A DNA stretch of 64,000 nt from the NCBI RefSeq assembly GCF_030252345.1, contig NZ_CP126980.1:8193501-8257500 (forward strand), written 5' to 3'. This document shows, piece after piece, positions 7,287 through 15,181 of the stretch. Source of the stretch: Actinoplanes oblitus (lineage in GTDB: Bacteria; Actinomycetota; Actinomycetes; Mycobacteriales; Micromonosporaceae). Every line of letters begins with the position of its first letter. The first letter of the stretch is position 1. Position numbers and translations under genes: made by a program. The notes below the pieces were generated by a model, which saw nothing but the letters and a program-made list of their open reading frames with translations, made no database searches and was not told the DNA's origin.

Positions 7287-8498
7287 GTGCGTCTCGAGAA
7301 CCCCCCGGTGGTCACCGTCGTCGGGCTCGGCGCCGGTGGATTCGCCGAGCTTTCCGGTACGGCCCGGGCGCTGCTCACCGACGCGGAGGTGATCTTCGGC
7401 GCCCGCCGGCAGCTGGACCTGCTGCCCAGCGTGGTGGCCGGCGCCCGGCGCCCCTGGCCGTCCCCGATGCTGCCGGCGCTCCCCGGCCTGCTCGAGGCCG
7501 AGCGCGACCGCCGGGTCTGCGTGCTGGCCAGCGGCGATCCGATGTTCCACGGGATCGGCGCGACGCTGTCCCGGGTGCTCGGCCCGGACCGGCTGCGCGT
7601 GCTGCCGCATCCGTCCTCGGTCTCGCTGGCCGCCGCCCGGCTGGGCTGGGACCTGGCCCGTACCGACGTGGTGAGCCTGGTCACCGCCCCGGTCCCGGCG
7701 CTCGGCCGGGTGCTGAACCCGGGCCGCCGCCTGCTGGTCCTCTCCTCGGGCGCGGACACCCCGGCCGCCGTCGCCGGCTACCTGACCGCCCGTGGCTATC
7801 CGGGAGCCCGGCTCACCGTCCTGGAGCAGCTGGGCGGGCCGGCCGAGCGCCTGCTGATCGGCACGGCCGGCGACTGGGCGATGCCGCCCGGCGACCCGCT
7901 CAACGTGATCGCCGTGGAGTGCGGTGCCGGTCCGCCGGTCGCCCTGGTCCCGGGGCTGCCCGACGGCGCGTACGAGTCGGACGGCCAGCTCACCAAGCGC
8001 GAGGTGCGGGCGGTCACGCTGGCCGCGCTGGCGCCCACCCCGGGCGGGCTGCTCTGGGACGTCGGCGCCGGCTCCGGCAGCATCGGCATCGAGTGGCTGC
8101 GCGCCCACCCGGACTGCCGCGCGGTCGCCGTCGAGCCGGACGCCGGCCGGGTCGCCACGATCACCGCGAACGCCGCCGCGCTCGGCGTGCCCGGCCTGCG
8201 GGTGGTGCACGGCCGCGCCCCGGACGCCCTGGACGGCCTGCCGGATCCGGACACGATCTTCATCGGCGGTGGCCTGACCCGCGACGGCGTGCTGGACCGC
8301 TGCCTCGCCGCGCTCCGGCCGGGCGGCCGCCTGGTGGCCAACGCGGTGACGGTGGAGTCGGAGGCGGTGCTGGCCGCCGGGTACGCGAGACTGGGCGGGG
8401 AGCTGACCCGCCTGACGGTGCAGCGCGGCTCGCCGGTGGGTGGTTTCACCGGCTGGCGATCCTTCATGCCGGTGACGATCTGGGCGGTAACCCGATGA
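7287..8498 (+). CDS. cobL: Precorrin-6Y C5,15-methyltransferase (decarboxylating), CbiE-CbiT fusion
   Basis: 403 residues from a GTG start. The N-terminal half (about 1-200) is a CbiE-type tetrapyrrole methylase with VVGLGAGG and LASGDPMFHGIG. The C-terminal half is a CbiT methyltransferase with DGQLTKREVRA and the SAM-binding WDVGAGSGSIGIEWLR, then IFIGGGLT. The fused enzyme methylates precorrin-6B at C5 and C15 and removes the acetate carboxyl at C12, in the aerobic corrin pathway. Its stop overlaps the cobM start as ATGA, so translation is coupled. Length and domain order are normal for CobL. Confidence 0.95.
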   Translation: MRLENPPVVTVVGLGAGGFAELSGTARALLTDAEVIFGARRQLDLLPSVVAGARRPWPSPMLPALPGLLEAERDRRVCVLASGDPMFHGIGATLSRVLGPDRLRVLPHPSSVSLAAARLGWDLARTDVVSLVTAPVPALGRVLNPGRRLLVLSSGADTPAAVAGYLTARGYPGARLTVLEQLGGPAERLLIGTAGDWAMPPGDPLNVIAVECGAGPPVALVPGLPDGAYESDGQLTKREVRAVTLAALAPTPGGLLWDVGAGSGSIGIEWLRAHPDCRAVAVEPDAGRVATITANAAALGVPGLRVVHGRAPDALDGLPDPDTIFIGGGLTRDGVLDRCLAALRPGGRLVANAVTVESEAVLAAGYARLGGELTRLTVQRGSPVGGFTGWRSFMPVTIWAVTR

Positions 8499-9238
8499 CC
8501 GTACATTTCATCGGCGCCGGTCCCGGCGCCGCCGACCTCATCACGCTGCGCGGGCACCGGTTGCTCGGCGAGGCGCCGGTCTGCCTGTACGCCGGCAGCC
8601 TGGTCCCGGCCGAGCTGCTCGCCGCGTGCCCGCCGGGCGCCCGCCTGGTGGACACCGCGAACCTCACCCTCGACGAGATCATCGGCGAGATGGTCGCGGC
8701 CACCGGGCGGGGCGAGGACGTGGCCCGGCTGCACTCCGGCGACCCGTCGGTGTTCAGCGCGGTCGCCGAGCAGATGCGCCGGCTCGACGCGGCCGGGGTG
8801 CCCTACGACGTGACGCCCGGCGTACCGGCGTTCGCCGCGGCGGCCGCCACGCTGGGCCGCGAGTTCACCGTGCCCGAGGTGGCCCAGACGGTGATCCTGA
8901 CCCGGACCGCGGAGCGGGCCACCGCGATGCCGCCCGGCGAGGACCTGGCCACGCTCGGCCGGAGCCGGGCCACCATGGTACTGCACCTGGCCGTGCAGCG
9001 GATCGACGCGGTGGTCGCCGAGCTGGTCGGCAACTACGGGGCGGACTGCCCGGTCGCGGTGGTGGCCCGGGCCAGCCGGCCGGACGAGCTGATCGTCCGG
9101 GGCACCCTCGCCGACATCGCCGGGCGGGTCCGGGCCGCCGGGATCAAGCGCACCGCGGTGATCGTGGTGGGCGCCGCGCTGACCGCCGGCCAGTTCCCGG
9201 ACAGCCACCTGTACTCCGCGGACCGCTGCCGGTCGTGA
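8495..9238 (+). CDS. cobM: Precorrin-4 C11-methyltransferase
   Basis: 247 residues. The start is the ATG at 8495, which overlaps the cobL stop; the frame is open further upstream but that part is a shadow of cobL. Family motifs are VHFIGAGPGAADLITLRG at the N terminus, YAGSLVP, RLHSGDPSVFSAV, YDVTPGVPAFAAAAA and LTRTAERATAMP. CobM/CbiF transfers a methyl group from SAM to C11 of precorrin-4. It is the second gene of the cob operon, with its stop overlapping the cobK start as GTGA. Confidence 0.95.
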   Translation: MTVHFIGAGPGAADLITLRGHRLLGEAPVCLYAGSLVPAELLAACPPGARLVDTANLTLDEIIGEMVAATGRGEDVARLHSGDPSVFSAVAEQMRRLDAAGVPYDVTPGVPAFAAAAATLGREFTVPEVAQTVILTRTAERATAMPPGEDLATLGRSRATMVLHLAVQRIDAVVAELVGNYGADCPVAVVARASRPDELIVRGTLADIAGRVRAAGIKRTAVIVVGAALTAGQFPDSHLYSADRCRS

Positions 9239-9963
9239 GAGTGCTGATCCTCGGTGGCACCACCGAGGCCCGTGAGCTGGCCGGGATGCTGGCCGGGGAA
9301 CACCGGGTGATCACCTCGCTGGCCGGGCGGACCAGCGCGCCGCGGCTGCCCGCCGGTGACGTGCGGGTGGGCGGGTTCGGCGGGGTGGACGGGCTGGCCG
9401 GGTACCTCACCGAGCAGCGGATCGAGGTGCTGGTCGACGCGACGCACCCGTTCGCGGCCACGATGAGCGAGCACGCGGTGGCGGCCGGGGCGGCCGCCGG
9501 CGTACCGGTAATGATCTTGCAGAGGCCGGCCTGGACCGCGTCGCCGGGCGATGTGTGGCATCGCGTCGCGTCGCTCGCCGAGGCGGCCACCGTGCTGCCC
9601 GGGATCGGCCGGCGGGTCTTCCTGACCACCGGGCGGCAGGGCATCGGGGCGTTCGCCGCACTGGACGAGTGCTGGTTCCTGGCCCGCTCGGTGGAGCCAC
9701 CCGCGCCACCGGTGCCGCGGCGGCTGGCGGTGCTGCTCGACCGGGGGCCGTTCACCGTGGCCGGCGAACGGGAGCTGCTCGACCGGCACCGGATCGACGT
9801 GCTGGTCACCAAGGACAGCGGCGGCTCGGACGCGAAACTCGTGGCGGCGCGGGAGCGGGGCGTACCGGTGGTGCTGGTGGATCGGCCGGCCGTGCCGGCG
9901 GCGGCGACGGTGACCGGCGCGGCCGCCGCCGCCGAGTGGATCAGACGGCGATCGCCGCGGTGA
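9235..9963 (+). CDS. cobK: Precorrin-6A reductase
   Basis: 242 residues from the GTG at 9235, inside the cobM stop. The N terminus RVLILGGTTEARELA is the CobK nucleotide-binding signature; VDATHPFAATMSEHA and VTKDSGGSDAKLVAARE are also diagnostic. The enzyme reduces precorrin-6A to 6B with NADPH, directly before CobL. The gene order cobL-cobM-cobK therefore encodes neighbouring steps of the ring-contraction and methylation phase. The 3' end overlaps the convergent GGDEF gene by 23 bases. Confidence 0.95.
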   Translation: MRVLILGGTTEARELAGMLAGEHRVITSLAGRTSAPRLPAGDVRVGGFGGVDGLAGYLTEQRIEVLVDATHPFAATMSEHAVAAGAAAGVPVMILQRPAWTASPGDVWHRVASLAEAATVLPGIGRRVFLTTGRQGIGAFAALDECWFLARSVEPPAPPVPRRLAVLLDRGPFTVAGERELLDRHRIDVLVTKDSGGSDAKLVAARERGVPVVLVDRPAVPAAATVTGAAAAAEWIRRRSPR

Positions 9964-11392
9964 CGCCGTACCGGACCACCCGGTTCTTGCCGGCCGCCTT
10001 GGCGGTGTACATCGCCAGGTCGGCGTGCCGGAGCAGGTCGGTGACCGAGAGGCCCGGCTCGGCGAACGCGACGCCGACGCTGGCGCCGACCCGCACCGTG
10101 CCGGCCGCCAGTCCGACCGGCGCGCCCAGGGCGGCGCACAGCCGGCGGGCCCGGCCGTACACCTCGTCCTCGTCCGCGAAACCGGTCAGCAGCAGCGCGA
10201 ACTCGTCACCGCCGAAGCGGCCCGCGACGCCCTGACCGGCGCCCGCGGCGGCGATCCGCCCGGCCACCGCGACCAGCAGTTCGTCGCCGGCCGCGTGCCC
10301 GTACTCGTCGTTGACCCGCTTGAAGCCGTCCAGGTCGATGGCGAGCACCGCCACCCGTTCCCCGGCCGTCACCGCGGTGCCGGCCGCGCGCAGGAACTTG
10401 GCCCGGTTCGGCAGGCCGGTCAGGTGGTCGTGGTGCGCCCGATGGTCCAGCTCGACCCGGGCCCGGTACGCCTCGTCGGCGAGCATCACCTGGTAGGACA
10501 GGCTGCGGAAGGCGTCCACCACCTCCTCCGGCACCGCCCGGCGGCCGCCCACCACCATCAGCAGCGGTGCGGTCGAGGGGTCCGCGCCGAGCGGGTCGAC
10601 GCACCAGTCCCGGAAGCCGGGGGCCAGCACGGACAGCTCGGCCGGGTCCGGCGCCGGGCCGCTCAGGCGGTGTCCGGCCAGCTCGGCGGCGGTGCCCGCG
10701 GCGAACGAGATGGTCAGGCCCTCGGCGTCCCGGGAGACGATCAGCAGCGCCACTCCCGGGTGCAACCGGACCAGCTCCTCGGCGGTCCCCTCGCCGATCC
10801 GGCGGATCCGGGCGTCGTCGGCGACGGCGAGCAGTTCCCGGCCGGCCCGGGCCAGCGTCGCGTCGCGCACCCCGGCCCGCTCCTGGCGCATCAGGCCCAG
10901 GTAGAACGCCCGGGTCAGGACGCCCATCAGGATGATCTGCGGCAGCACGCCCAACACCGACGCGGAGTGCCAGGCGATCGCCTGGGAGACCACGTCCGGC
11001 GTGATCGCCACCCCGATCGGGACGGCCGCCACGGCGGCGAACATCCTGGGGAACCAGCGCGGCGTCGTGTCGTAGAGCGAGCAGACGATCATGGTGACCA
11101 TGGCGAGCCCGGTACCGCCGAGCGGATCCCGCAGCCCGGCGGCCCCGATCGCCACCACCGCCGGGATCACCGGCAACGACCACCACGAGGTCCGGCCGCG
11201 CCGGTAGATCAGCACGATCAGGACGACCAGGGTGACCAGCGCGGCCGCCGAGAGCCGCTCGAAGGCCGCCGAGCGGAGCGTGTTCCCGAGCTGGCCGAAC
11301 TGGATGAGGATGGCCAGGGCGCCCAGACCGGTCGCGACGAGCCGGGTCCGGTCCAGGCTCCGGACCGGCAACGACAACCACTCTCTGCGCAC
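9941..11392 (-). CDS. Membrane GGDEF-domain diguanylate cyclase
   Basis: 483 residues from the GTG at 11392; the ribosome site is weak, so the start is uncertain. About six hydrophobic segments fill residues 10-180. A poorly conserved, GAF-like region follows (about 190-310), then a GGDEF domain starting at DHLTGLPNRAKFL, with DLDGFKRVNDEYGH and an intact active site GRFGGDEFALLL. It should make cyclic di-GMP in response to an unknown signal. It is transcribed divergently from the gene at 11490, and its last 23 bases overlap cobK. No EAL domain is present. Confidence 0.87.
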   Translation of the reverse strand: MRREWLSLPVRSLDRTRLVATGLGALAILIQFGQLGNTLRSAAFERLSAAALVTLVVLIVLIYRRGRTSWWSLPVIPAVVAIGAAGLRDPLGGTGLAMVTMIVCSLYDTTPRWFPRMFAAVAAVPIGVAITPDVVSQAIAWHSASVLGVLPQIILMGVLTRAFYLGLMRQERAGVRDATLARAGRELLAVADDARIRRIGEGTAEELVRLHPGVALLIVSRDAEGLTISFAAGTAAELAGHRLSGPAPDPAELSVLAPGFRDWCVDPLGADPSTAPLLMVVGGRRAVPEEVVDAFRSLSYQVMLADEAYRARVELDHRAHHDHLTGLPNRAKFLRAAGTAVTAGERVAVLAIDLDGFKRVNDEYGHAAGDELLVAVAGRIAAAGAGQGVAGRFGGDEFALLLTGFADEDEVYGRARRLCAALGAPVGLAAGTVRVGASVGVAFAEPGLSVTDLLRHADLAMYTAKAAGKNRVVRYGVTAAIAV

Positions 11393-11489
11393 GGCGTGAC
11401 GATCGGCCGCGGCCCGGCCGACATGAGCGATCCGGACGCTGCGGAAACCCGACAGTTCACAACAGCCACATCGGTGCGACGCTCCAAGT

Positions 11490-12152
11490 ATGTCGTCGGC
11501 CCGTGCGCTGCCCGCCGAGCTGGCCGCCGTGCGCGCGCTGATCGCCGAGGGGCTGGCCGAGATCACCCGGGCGGCCGATGATCCGGAGCAGTGCTGGATC
11601 CGGTCGGCGATCGAGCGGCTGGCCGCCGCGGACGTGACGCTCGCCGGGGTGCTCGCGCGGCGCTTCCGGACCGCCGCCTCGCCACCCGGCACCGCACCCC
11701 GGGTGGTCGCCCGGCCCGCGTTCGTCGCCTCGTTCCCGCTGGCCGCGTCGGTCGTGACGGCGTCGGTGACGGCCGCCGGCGCGGCAGTGGCCCGGGCGGC
11801 CGGCGCCGGGCCGGGCGGTGTCCTGACGGTGTGCGGGGCACTGCTGCTCCTGGCGCTGCACGTCGCCGGGTCGTGGCCGCGGCGCGAGGTGCCGCCGGTG
11901 CCGCCACCGGCACCGGACACGCCCGGGCCCGGGCTGGTCGCGGTGCCGGCTTCGCTGGAGCGCGCCCGGGTGCGACTGGTCTCGGCAGCGCTGCACCGGG
12001 CCGGGCCGGCGAACTGGCCGGTTCCCGCCCTGCGGCGCGCCGTGGCCGCGGATCCGGTGCTGGGCCGGTTGGCGCACGCCGACCTGCTGCTCTGCCAGGC
12101 CGTCGACTGCCTGGACCGCTACCTGGACGGCCTGGAGAAGGACCGACCATGA
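11490..12152 (+). CDS. Putative membrane protein, first gene of a coupled trio
   Basis: 220 residues, function unknown. An N-terminal helical region of about 65 residues (AELAAVRALIAEGLAEI...) is followed by two hydrophobic segments (about 78-98 and 108-128), a Pro-rich linker (VPPVPPPAPDTPGPG) and a C-terminal helical region with a Cys-containing end (HADLLLCQAVDCLDRYLDG). The stop overlaps the ATG of a 16-residue ORF, which in turn overlaps the next membrane protein gene. The partner at 12196 has a similar plan (helices around two membrane spans), so the two may form one complex (inference). Confidence 0.65.
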   Translation: MSSARALPAELAAVRALIAEGLAEITRAADDPEQCWIRSAIERLAAADVTLAGVLARRFRTAASPPGTAPRVVARPAFVASFPLAASVVTASVTAAGAAVARAAGAGPGGVLTVCGALLLLALHVAGSWPRREVPPVPPPAPDTPGPGLVAVPASLERARVRLVSAALHRAGPANWPVPALRRAVAADPVLGRLAHADLLLCQAVDCLDRYLDGLEKDRP

Positions 12153-12199
12153 CCGCTCCCGAGCCGATCGGCGGGCTGGACCTGGAGGAGGCGCGATGA
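12149..12199 (+). CDS. 16-residue ORF coupled on both sides
   Basis: The ORF reads MTAPEPIGGLDLEEAR. Its ATG overlaps the stop of the preceding gene (ATGA), and its own stop overlaps the ATG of the next gene (ATGA). GGAGGAGG near its 3' end doubles as the ribosome site of the following gene. It may be a real micropeptide or only a device that carries ribosomes across the junction. There is no homology evidence. Confidence 0.4.
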   Translation: MTAPEPIGGLDLEEAR

Positions 12200-12765
12200 G
12201 CCGGGACGACCCGTTCGCGGGTGGGGTCGCGCCACGGCTGCGACGCCTCGACCGGGAGCTGGCCGAGACGGTCACCGACGCGCAGTGCCGGGACTGGGTG
12301 GCCGATCGCCCCGACCGGGTGGGGTTCGCGCGGCTGGGGCGGGCCCGTCACGAGATCCGTACCGCGGCGGGCCGCTACCGGGTCGCGCCGCCGATCACCG
12401 ACGGGCCGACGGCACTCGCCGCGCTCGCCGCCGGCGTGTTCGTGGTGCTGCCGCTGCTGTACCTGCTGCCCGGCCCGACCCGGCCGCTGCCGCTGGCCGG
12501 GATCGCGGTGGCCGGGCTCTGGGCGACGCTGGCGCTGCGTACGCTGCTGCGCCGCCGGCGGATCCGCGCGGCCCGCGGCGCGCCGGACGGTCCGGCGCCG
12601 ATCGACGACCCCTACCTGTACGCCCGGCAGCGCCGTGGCATCGAAGCGTGTGCCCTTGCCGCCCGGGCCGACCGCTCCTACCGCCGGCGCGCCGCCGCGA
12701 CAGATCTCGAGTACGCCCTCGACTGGCTGGCCGCCGCGCAGGACGAACTCCCCCGCCTCCGCTGA
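12196..12765 (+). CDS. Putative membrane protein, last gene of a coupled trio
   Basis: 189 residues, function unknown. A charged N-terminal helical region (RLRRLDRELAETVTDAQCRDW) is followed by two membrane spans (about residues 73-93 and 100-118), a basic RRRR stretch and a C-terminal helical tail rich in Arg and Ala that ends in LDWLAAAQDELPRLR. The start overlaps the micro-ORF stop, with GGAGGAGG upstream. Like the protein encoded at 11490, it looks like a two-span protein with cytoplasmic ends. Confidence 0.65.
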   Translation: MSRDDPFAGGVAPRLRRLDRELAETVTDAQCRDWVADRPDRVGFARLGRARHEIRTAAGRYRVAPPITDGPTALAALAAGVFVVLPLLYLLPGPTRPLPLAGIAVAGLWATLALRTLLRRRRIRAARGAPDGPAPIDDPYLYARQRRGIEACALAARADRSYRRRAAATDLEYALDWLAAAQDELPRLR

Positions 12766-13107
12766 ACCGGCACCCGCCTCGCCCGGCTCCGTGCCGCGTA
12801 CCGGTGTAGGGGCCGGCGGTCACCTGACATCCCGAAGCGCGGGGAACGCGCGACGCCCCCCGATGGCCACCCGGGTGGATGTTTCCACCCGCCTCGCGCG
12901 GCGTACGCGAGGGCGCGAGCGGACCGCCGCGCGCCCTCGCGGTTCAGGAGCCGCCCCGGGGCCGGTTCGGCCGGCGACCCGACCGCCGCGTCACGCTCGG
13001 CGGCTCACCGCGTCGACGCGGCCTCGTCCCTCGCCACCTCGCGGGCCGTCCGACTCCGCCGCGCGAGACGATATCGGAGAAACTCCCCGTCGAGCGGTTC
13101 CACGGCT
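12766..13107. other. Intergenic region between convergent units
   Basis: No convincing gene. It holds one strong hairpin at 12906-12941 (listed separately). A short Arg/Pro-rich frame at 12879-13124 has no ribosome site and runs into the opposite gene. Confidence 0.5.
12906..12941. terminator. Terminator-like hairpin
   Basis: A 12-bp perfect stem CGCGAGGGCGCG / CGCGCCCTCGCG with a 12-base loop lies between the convergent genes ending at 12765 and 13108. It could end transcription from both sides. No U tract. Confidence 0.6.
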
Positions 13108-14055
13108 TCAGGACTTCGCTTTGAAGGTGCCTCGATAGCCCTGCGGGGTGGTGCTCAACCGCTGACCGAAATGGTGCCGCAGCGTCTGAGCGCTCCCGAA
13201 GCCCGCGCGGTCGGCGATGGCGTCGACGCTGAGGTCGGTCTCCTCCAGCAGGCGACGGGCGAGCAGGACCCGCTGGCCGGTCAGCCAGTCGTGCGGGGTG
13301 GCACCGGTCTCGGCCCGGAACCTGCGGGCGAACGTGCGGGGGGCCATGTGGACCAGATCCGCCATGGTCTCCACGGTGTGCTCCCGGTCCAGGGTCTCCA
13401 GCAGGTGGGTGAGCAGCGGCTGCATGGTCTCGCAGGAGACGGTGGGCATCGGGGTCTCGATGAACTGGGCCTGGCCGCCGTCCCGGTGCGGCGGGACGAC
13501 CATCCGGCGGGCGATCTGGGCGGCCACCGCCGAGCCCTGCTCCTCGCGGATCAGGGCGAGCCCGCAGTCGATGGCGGCGGCGGTGCCGGCGCTGGTCAGC
13601 ACGGTGCCGTCGGCCACGTAGAGCACGCCGGGATCGACCTTGGCCCGGGGGAAGCGGGCGGCGAGCCGGTCGGTGTGCCGCCAGTGGGTGGTGCAGCGGC
13701 GGTCGTCGAGCAGGCCGGCCTCGCCGAGCGCGAACGCGCCGGTGCAGACGCTCATCACCCAGGCGCCTCGCTCGTGGGCGCGGCGCAGCACGTCGATCAC
13801 CTCGGCGGGGGCCTGCTGGATGTCGTTGGGCACCACGGCGACCAGGTCGGCGGTCTCGGCCGGGGTGAGGTCGTGGCTCGGGGCGACGGCGAAACCCGAG
13901 TGGGTCGGGACCGGTCCACCGTCGACACTGCAGAGCGCGAAGTCGTAGTGCGGCAGGCCCTCCGGGGTGCGGTCGTAACCGAACAGCTCACAGAGGACAC
14001 CCAGCTCGAAGACCGCCACCTCCTGCATGGCGATCACGGCGACGCTGCGCAACAT
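13108..14055 (-). CDS. GlxA-type AraC-family transcriptional regulator
   Basis: 315 residues from the ATG at 14055. An N-terminal DJ-1/PfpI domain (about 1-185) has the nucleophile-elbow region VMSVCTGAFALGEAGLL, and TTHWRHTDRLAARFP is typical of GlxA relatives. It is followed by a C-terminal AraC DNA-binding domain with two helix-turn-helix units (TVETMADLVHMAPRTFARRF and LSVDAIADRAGFGSAQTLR). Such proteins sense small molecules through the DJ-1 fold and usually activate nearby genes. The divergent neighbour is a 40-residue membrane protein, with an inverted repeat in the shared promoter. The extension to 14112 is less likely to be translated. Confidence 0.88.
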   Translation of the reverse strand: MLRSVAVIAMQEVAVFELGVLCELFGYDRTPEGLPHYDFALCSVDGGPVPTHSGFAVAPSHDLTPAETADLVAVVPNDIQQAPAEVIDVLRRAHERGAWVMSVCTGAFALGEAGLLDDRRCTTHWRHTDRLAARFPRAKVDPGVLYVADGTVLTSAGTAAAIDCGLALIREEQGSAVAAQIARRMVVPPHRDGGQAQFIETPMPTVSCETMQPLLTHLLETLDREHTVETMADLVHMAPRTFARRFRAETGATPHDWLTGQRVLLARRLLEETDLSVDAIADRAGFGSAQTLRHHFGQRLSTTPQGYRGTFKAKS

Positions 14056-14097
14056 GCGGCAACGGTACCGCAAGGTTGGCAGTTTCTTGAAGATGTA

Positions 14098-14111
14098 TGG
14101 CATTACTGCCA
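14098..14111. promoter_or_regulatory. Inverted repeat between the GlxA-type regulator and the small membrane protein
   Basis: TGGCA, four bases, TGCCA forms a perfect dyad 43 bases upstream of the regulator start. A further TTGGCAG half-site lies at about 14076. It is a candidate binding site for the regulator itself. Confidence 0.4.
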
Positions 14112-14147
14112 CTGGTATGGGCGCGCTCGCGGGGCCAGGCTTGGTGC

Positions 14148-14270
14148 ATGGAAATCGCAGCGCTTGTCTTCTTCGTCCTACTATTGATCGCTTCCGTGGC
14201 GGGCCTGACCGTCGACAGCCGGGACAGTGCCGATTGGAAGCCCAGCGCCGACGGCCGTCGCGCCGCGTGA
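14148..14270 (+). CDS. 40-residue single-span membrane protein
   Basis: The ORF starts with MEIAALVFFVLLLIASVAGL, a clear membrane segment, and continues with a short hydrophilic tail TVDSRDSADWKPSADGRRAA. The hydrophobic start and the charged DSRD..W tail look like a real small protein and not chance coding in this GC-rich DNA; tails of this kind occur in small actinobacterial membrane proteins (recollection, not checked). No strong ribosome site is visible. It is divergent from the GlxA-type regulator. Confidence 0.55.
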   Translation: MEIAALVFFVLLLIASVAGLTVDSRDSADWKPSADGRRAA

Positions 14271-14295
14271 CGCCCCACCGGGGAAGACCGCCGGA

Positions 14296-14317
14296 TCCGG
14301 CGGCGCCAGCCGCCGGA
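14296..14317. terminator. Terminator-like hairpin
   Basis: A 9-bp stem TCCGGCGGC / GCCGCCGGA with loop GCCA lies between the convergent small ORF and the PQ-loop gene. It overlaps a 16-bp palindrome CCGCCGGATCCGGCGG just to the left. Confidence 0.55.
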
Positions 14318-14331
14318 CCACGGGGAGAGGA

Positions 14332-15033
14332 TCAGACCCCGGCGACCGCGAGACTGCGGGTGACCACCGATCCGCGCCACTGCGGCGTCCCGATCGCGGC
14401 GACCTCGGCCGGCGCCCGGCGGGCGGTGAGCACCGCGCAGACGGTCAGCGCGCTGCTGAGCCCGACCAGGGCAGCCGCCCAGACGGCGGGCTGGCCGGTG
14501 CCGAGCCCGTAGATCAGCCACGAGCCGCTGGCCGCGGCGCCCAGCCGGAAGCGGGCCGGCGACAGGCCGGAGACGTCCTGCGCCCGGTTCCGCAGCAGGG
14601 CCAGCGGCTGCGGCAGCGCGGACAGCAACGCCCCGATGGCCAGCACCGCACCCAGCAGACCTGCCGCCCGCGCCGCGGTGACCTGCGGCAGCGCCGCCGA
14701 CGCGGCGGCCGTACCGACGGCGGCCAGCACCGCGCCGGCCAGCCCGCCGGCGCCGCGCAGTGCCCGAGCCGAGCGCAGCCGGGGCTGGGTGGCGAGCAGC
14801 GCGATCAGCACGGCCACCCCGGCGACCAGGTTCAGCGCGTTGGTGACCACCTGGATCCGGTCCTCGATCAGCAGCCCGTACGTCAGCCAGCCGGCCGGCA
14901 TCACCACGCCGAGCAGGCACGCGGCCGGGGACAGTCCCCCGGTGCGGCGCCGTACGCAGGAGAGGAAGACCTGGGGCCAGGCGATGGACATGGACAGGGC
15001 GGCACCGAGGAGGCCGAAGGCGTGCGCAGACAT
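14332..15033 (-). CDS. PQ-loop repeat membrane protein (SWEET/SemiSWEET-like fold)
   Basis: 233 residues from the ATG at 15033; the frame extends further upstream without membrane or family features. About six to seven hydrophobic segments are visible. Two related halves each carry a PQ motif in a helix followed by a loop and GLSP: SIAWPQVFLSCVRRRTGGLSP near the N terminus and ALPQPLALLRNRAQDVSGLSP after the middle. Each continues into WLTYGL / WLIYGL. This is the pattern of two PQ-loop three-helix bundles, as in sugar or amino-acid carriers of the SWEET/PQ-loop clan. The substrate is unknown. The gene diverges from the unknown protein at 15182. Confidence 0.72.
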   Translation of the reverse strand: MSAHAFGLLGAALSMSIAWPQVFLSCVRRRTGGLSPAACLLGVVMPAGWLTYGLLIEDRIQVVTNALNLVAGVAVLIALLATQPRLRSARALRGAGGLAGAVLAAVGTAAASAALPQVTAARAAGLLGAVLAIGALLSALPQPLALLRNRAQDVSGLSPARFRLGAAASGSWLIYGLGTGQPAVWAAALVGLSSALTVCAVLTARRAPAEVAAIGTPQWRGSVVTRSLAVAGV

Positions 15034-15144
15034 GATCCGTTTCCGAGTCGGTGGGAGGAACACCGACCGGTTCGGCAGGCACCGGACATCGCTGATCACC
15101 GGCACCCGGATCGCAACCGCCCGCACCGCGGCGGCACCCGGCGG

Positions 15145-15175
15145 TTGACGCGGAGGCGACCGCGTTTGGCACAGT
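15145..15175 (+). promoter_or_regulatory. Putative promoter of the gene at 15182
   Basis: TTGACG (15145-15150) and CACAGT (15170-15175) are separated by 19 bases, and the ATG follows six bases after the -10-like box. The mRNA could be leaderless. The -10 box is a weak match. Confidence 0.35.
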
Positions 15176-15181
15176 GGACTG

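Noticed and set aside
7208..8494. Long N-terminal extension of the cobM frame
   Set aside because: This part is a shadow of cobL. The real CobM start motif begins at the ATG at 8495 overlapping the cobL stop.
12879..13124. 81-residue Arg/Pro-rich frame in the spacer before the GlxA-type regulator
   Set aside because: No ribosome site, no family features, and it runs through a terminator hairpin into the opposite gene.
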